From NCBI RefSeq assembly GCF_002845985.1, contig NZ_PDFK01000003.1:124001-188000 (forward strand): a stretch of 64,000 bases of DNA. Direction: 5' to 3'. A model generated the notes under the pieces. It was not told the origin of the DNA, did not search any database, and worked only from the letters and a program-made list of their open reading frames with translations. The DNA is from Lysinibacillus fusiformis (GTDB taxonomy: Bacteria; Bacillota; Bacilli; Bacillales_A; Planococcaceae). The position numbers and the translations under genes are program-made. Positions within the stretch are counted from its first letter, which is position 1; every line of letters begins with the position of its first letter. Shown in pieces: positions 61,612-64,000 of the stretch.

Positions 61612-61862
61612 CGCCATCACCTTCCTATTTTTTTCAATAATCGATTTCAATTTTATCTTATTTTACTAGATATTTCTATTATTATTTCTAAAAATTTAAA
61701 TTTTTCAGATAAAATACACCGTGACTAAAGTCAGTATTGTCCGAGAAAATAGTTCTAAAAGCATGAATAGGTAAAATATCTTAGTGGTGGGAATTATGAC
61801 GAAAGCTATTTTTTTTGATACACTAGCGAAAAGCCAATGTTTTAAAAAGGGGAAATTGTTTC

Positions 61863-62075
61863 ATGAAAAAAAGTTTTTATTTGTATGTATTAACATTCCG
61901 AGGAGGTGATTGGTCAGACCCTAAAGTCCGCTTTGCAGAGGAAATGTTTCAGGAGCATAATTTTCCAAAACAGAGCACAGACTTTCATGAGCTGTCCGAC
62001 TATATTGAATCCTACGCTACGGAAAACTTAACAATCGAAACATTCGATACTTTATGGGCGCTTTATGAGGAATAA
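61863..62075 (+). CDS. yozE: YozE family protein (UPF0346)
   Basis: 70 residues, ATG at 61863 after AAGGGGAAATTG. SAM-like helical fold with [20 protein letters not shown], then [18 protein letters not shown], the family core. Slightly shorter than the usual 74. Function unknown. Confidence 0.85.
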   Translation: MKKSFYLYVLTFRGGDWSDPKVRFAEEMFQEHNFPKQSTDFHELSDYIESYATENLTIETFDTLWALYEE

Positions 62076-62207
62076 GCTTGCTTGTATGAAAAGATCGATG
62101 ATGCTTCGGCGAATTGGCGTCCAGATTTTTCGGGCAAAAGAGTAGAAGTTAACCTAAGCGCTTCATGTTCTGAACTGCGTCGCTGAATCAAGATAAATAT
62201 TTTTAGT
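62076..62207. other. Stretch resembling the element before thrS
   Basis: GCTTCGGCGAATTGGCGTCC, then AGATTTTTC, and later TGAATCAAGATAAATA recall parts of the palindromic element at 21780-21876. It may be an eroded copy. No gene. Confidence 0.35.
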
Positions 62208-62223
62208 TGCTAGACGTCTAGCA
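62208..62223. promoter_or_regulatory. Perfect 16-bp palindrome upstream of deoD
   Basis: TGCTAGACGTCTAGCA reads the same on both strands; it lies 66 bases before the deoD start, in the promoter region. Candidate operator; the regulator is not known to me. Confidence 0.5.
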
Positions 62224-62288
62224 TTGCGTAAATGACAGAAACACAGTATTATTTATAGTGATAACTGACAGAAAAGAGGGATTGTAGT

Positions 62289-62996
62289 ATGAGTATTCAT
62301 ATTAATGCAAAAAAAGGTGAAATCGCTGACACAATTTTACTTCCAGGAGATCCATTACGTGCAAAATACATTGCAGAAACATTTTTAGAAGATGTAATTT
62401 GCTACAATGAAGTACGTAATATGTTTGGTTATACAGGTACGTATAAAGGTAAACGTATTTCTGTACAAGGAACAGGTATGGGTGTGCCATCTATTTCTAT
62501 CTATGCAACAGAATTAATGCAAGAATATGATGTGCAAAAATTAATTCGTGTAGGTACTTGTGGTGCAATTCAAAAGGATGTTAAAGTGCGTGACGTCATT
62601 TTAGCGCAAGGCGCAACATCAGACACACGTATGAACCAAATCATTTGGGGTGGTGCTATTGACTTCGCACCAATCGCTGACTTTGACTTATTATTAAAAG
62701 CTTACAACGCAGGTAAAGAGGCTGGTCTTAACTTACAAGTAGGGAATATCTTCACAGCAGATTTATTCTACTCAGACGAGCACCAAAACGAAAAACTAGC
62801 ACAATATGGTGTGCTAGCTGTAGAAATGGAATCAGCAGCCCTTTACACATTAGCTGCCAAATTCGGCCGTAAAGCACTTGCTGTTCTAACAGTAAGTGAT
62901 CATATTATCACCGGCGAAGTAACAACTTCTGAAGAACGTCAAACAACGTTCAATGACATGATCGTGGTTGCGTTAGACGCAGCGATTCAAGACTAA
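62289..62996 (+). CDS. deoD: Purine nucleoside phosphorylase DeoD
   Basis: 235 residues, hexameric (high molecular mass) type. Phosphate site [19 protein letters not shown]-type strand [10 protein letters not shown], and the base/ribose site [14 protein letters not shown]; catalytic Asp in LTVSDHII. Cleaves purine (deoxy)nucleosides with phosphate in salvage. ATG at 62289 with AGAGGGATTG upstream. Monocistronic with a perfect palindrome upstream. Confidence 0.95.
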   Translation: MSIHINAKKGEIADTILLPGDPLRAKYIAETFLEDVICYNEVRNMFGYTGTYKGKRISVQGTGMGVPSISIYATELMQEYDVQKLIRVGTCGAIQKDVKVRDVILAQGATSDTRMNQIIWGGAIDFAPIADFDLLLKAYNAGKEAGLNLQVGNIFTADLFYSDEHQNEKLAQYGVLAVEMESAALYTLAAKFGRKALAVLTVSDHIITGEVTTSEERQTTFNDMIVVALDAAIQD

Positions 62997-63063
62997 GCTT
63001 ACCAACGGTTTATTGAATTGGACTAAATTTCAAAGGATTAACCTTTAAAGATTTATATGAATG

Positions 63064-63106
63064 GCCTATTAGGTGACTGAGTAAATCAGAGCCTAATGGG
63101 CTTTTT
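63064..63106 (+). terminator. Terminator after deoD
   Basis: GCCTATTAGG and CCTAATGGGC pair (one G-T) over 18 bases, then TTTTT. Confidence 0.7.
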
Positions 63107-63196
63107 AAATCGAAGTGATTTGAGGAAGCATTACATAAGGACTTGTCTGTAACGACTGCTATTTTAATTTTTGGATAGGTTGAAAGTCACTTCTGA

Positions 63197-63373
63197 TTAC
63201 ACTTTCATTTTTATCGCTTTACTAATTAGTAAAATTCCTAAAATACATAAACTCCCAGATAAAGCATGAAGGATTATATTCCATCCTTCACTGACATTCT
63301 GGAAATATTTGATAGATAAAGCTACACCATATAAGCATAATAATATACCCCAAATTCCTCTAAACAATTTCAT
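63197..63373 (-). CDS. 58-residue two-helix membrane protein
   Basis: ATG at 63373 with GAAGGAATTAT upstream. Helix 1 GIWGILLCLYGVALSIKYF, a short polar loop (NVSEGWN), helix 2 ALSGSLCILGILLISKAI, basic tail. Follows the 79-residue membrane protein on the same strand by 45 bases, so the two are probably co-transcribed. No family recognised. Confidence 0.6.
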   Translation of the reverse strand: MKLFRGIWGILLCLYGVALSIKYFQNVSEGWNIILHALSGSLCILGILLISKAIKMKV

Positions 63374-63417
63374 ATAATTCCTTCATCCTTCTTTAATTTT
63401 TAATAATGGCTATTACT

Positions 63418-63657
63418 TTAATTACTCTTATTTTGATTCGTACTAAAAATACTGATAAACGATACTACGCACAGCAGGAACAGTAAAAATAATCTTAACC
63501 AATCCATGGAATGCCAAAATTCTCCACCACTAACAACAGAAGGACTTGTACCATACTCATCAACATAAATACCTAAATTCCAAAATAATTTAAGCGAAAT
63601 AAGTAATGAGAAAAAACTTAGTAAAAATACAGCGATTGATAAAATCGGTTTCTTCAT
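63418..63657 (-). CDS. 79-residue two-helix membrane protein
   Basis: ATG at 63657 with AAAAGGGGATTTAAA upstream. Helix 1 ILSIAVFLLSFFSLLISL, outside loop with WNLGIYVDEYGTSPSVVSGG, helix 2 LRLFLLFLLCVVSFISIF, then a polar tail. First visible gene of a two-gene unit. Function unknown. Confidence 0.6.
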   Translation of the reverse strand: MKKPILSIAVFLLSFFSLLISLKLFWNLGIYVDEYGTSPSVVSGGEFWHSMDWLRLFLLFLLCVVSFISIFSTNQNKSN

Positions 63658-63658
63658 T

Positions 63659-63803
63659 TTAAATCCCCTTTTGAATAAAATTATTAACTAAATACCACCT
63701 AATTTTACCATAAATAACCGTTGTATCAATAAGCTGGTGTGCTTCTTCTTTTTCAAGTGCCACAGAACAGCATTGAGCGAATCGAGATACATTAAGATGG
63801 ATA
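63659..63803 (-). pseudogene. C-terminal coding remnant
   Basis: About 47 codons without a start read LNVSRFAQCCSVALEKEEAH, QLIDTTVIYGKIRWYLVNN and FIQKGI to a TAA at 63659, directly in front of the membrane-protein gene. TAA blocks the frame upstream. Likely the tail of a lost gene; family not recognised. Confidence 0.35.
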
Positions 63804-63924
63804 ATTAGTTACGTAATTTGCTCTCTGCTGTTACATTAAAACCTTGCATTAATGGCTTTATTGGATTGACACAGCAAGCGGTTTATGGACTGATATGTGA
63901 GAGAGCCTGTGCGAGCATAACAAA

Positions 63925-63947
63925 AGGACTTGCCATTAGCAAGTCCT
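63925..63947. terminator. Hairpin near the right edge
   Basis: AGGACTTGC and GCAAGTCCT, perfect stem around CATTA; A run on one side suggests a minus-strand terminator. Confidence 0.5.
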
Positions 63948-63966
63948 GCAGACTGTAGACAAAAGC

Positions 63967-63996
63967 CCATCGAGAAGTTCACTCTCGATGGTTTTT
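63967..63996 (+). terminator. Terminator at the right edge
   Basis: CCATCGAGA and TCTCGATGG, perfect stem, then TTTTT. No plus-strand gene precedes it closely, so it may serve a unit on the other strand beyond the window as well. Confidence 0.6.
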
Positions 63997-64000
63997 GTCA

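Overview
The window looks like chromosome of a low-GC, spore-forming Firmicute of the Bacillaceae/Planococcaceae, most like Lysinibacillus. This rests on strong AAGGAGG-type ribosome binding sites, frequent TTG/GTG starts, dense Rho-independent terminators, a T-box, two cobalamin riboswitches, a gerA-type germination operon, a Spo0E-like phosphatase, and families seen in Bacillus subtilis as ypjP, yuxL, ypmR, ypmS, yozE, ywnA/ywnB, comP/comA and msrA/msrB. Species is inferred; there is no rRNA gene here.

Layout. 0-3.2 kb: end of a nickel/oligopeptide-type ABC importer followed by an MFS exporter, in the order known for opine-metallophore (staphylopine-type) systems. 3.4-4.3 kb: a 23-residue minus-strand ORF with its own terminator, then ypjP. 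4.4-9.7 kb: an AT-rich, decayed accessory zone with a broken DinB gene, a broken precursor of a halocin-C8-like cysteine-rich peptide behind a two-helix membrane protein, secreted-protein remnants, a hydrolase fragment and an unrecognised gene. 9.7-11.6 kb: TetR regulator, membrane protein, small helical protein. 11.8-15.4 kb: gerA-type tricistronic operon behind a plausible sigma-G promoter. 15.4-16.2 kb: an EF-G-binding (FusB-type) protein preceded by a 21-codon leader and an ermC-like translational attenuator. 16.3-21.4 kb: methyltransferase, MarR regulator with operator, acetyltransferase and small membrane or secreted proteins, some broken. 21.4-23.9 kb: T-box and threonyl-tRNA synthetase. 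24-28.3 kb: secreted protein, Spo0E-like peptide, a SUKH-GNAT-GNAT operon, methyltransferase. 28.4-33.4 kb: ResC/CcsB-like cytochrome c biogenesis protein, cold-shock protein, ComP/ComA-like two-component pair. 33.6-42.8 kb: divergent membrane protein, thymidylate synthase, Rrf2 regulator with NAD(P)-binding partner, aspartase, chemoreceptor, PH-domain protein, Nudix hydrolase. 43-48.7 kb: two cobalamin-riboswitch units flanking a Tet(M)-like ribosomal-protection GTPase. 48.7-62 kb: YuxL peptidase, rRNA methyltransferase, esterase, dihydrofolate reductase, hemolysin III family protein, DegV, ypmR-ypmS-msrA-msrB, second chemoreceptor, yozE. 62-64 kb: deoD and small membrane proteins.

The most unusual signals are: (1) three intergenic tandem arrays with a 21-nt period (44.3, 56.0 and 59.0 kb), each with its own consensus, each just after a terminator; (2) the leader peptide and mutually exclusive RNA helices in front of the FusB-type gene; (3) the decayed halocin-C8-like precursor with a candidate immunity peptide; (4) a 240-residue protein of unknown function directly controlled by a cobalamin riboswitch; and (5) a 6-4-6 inverted repeat resembling a ComA box between comP and a divergent membrane protein, with no comQ or comX nearby. 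Many starts were moved downstream of the longest open frame because a ribosome binding site or family start lies there.
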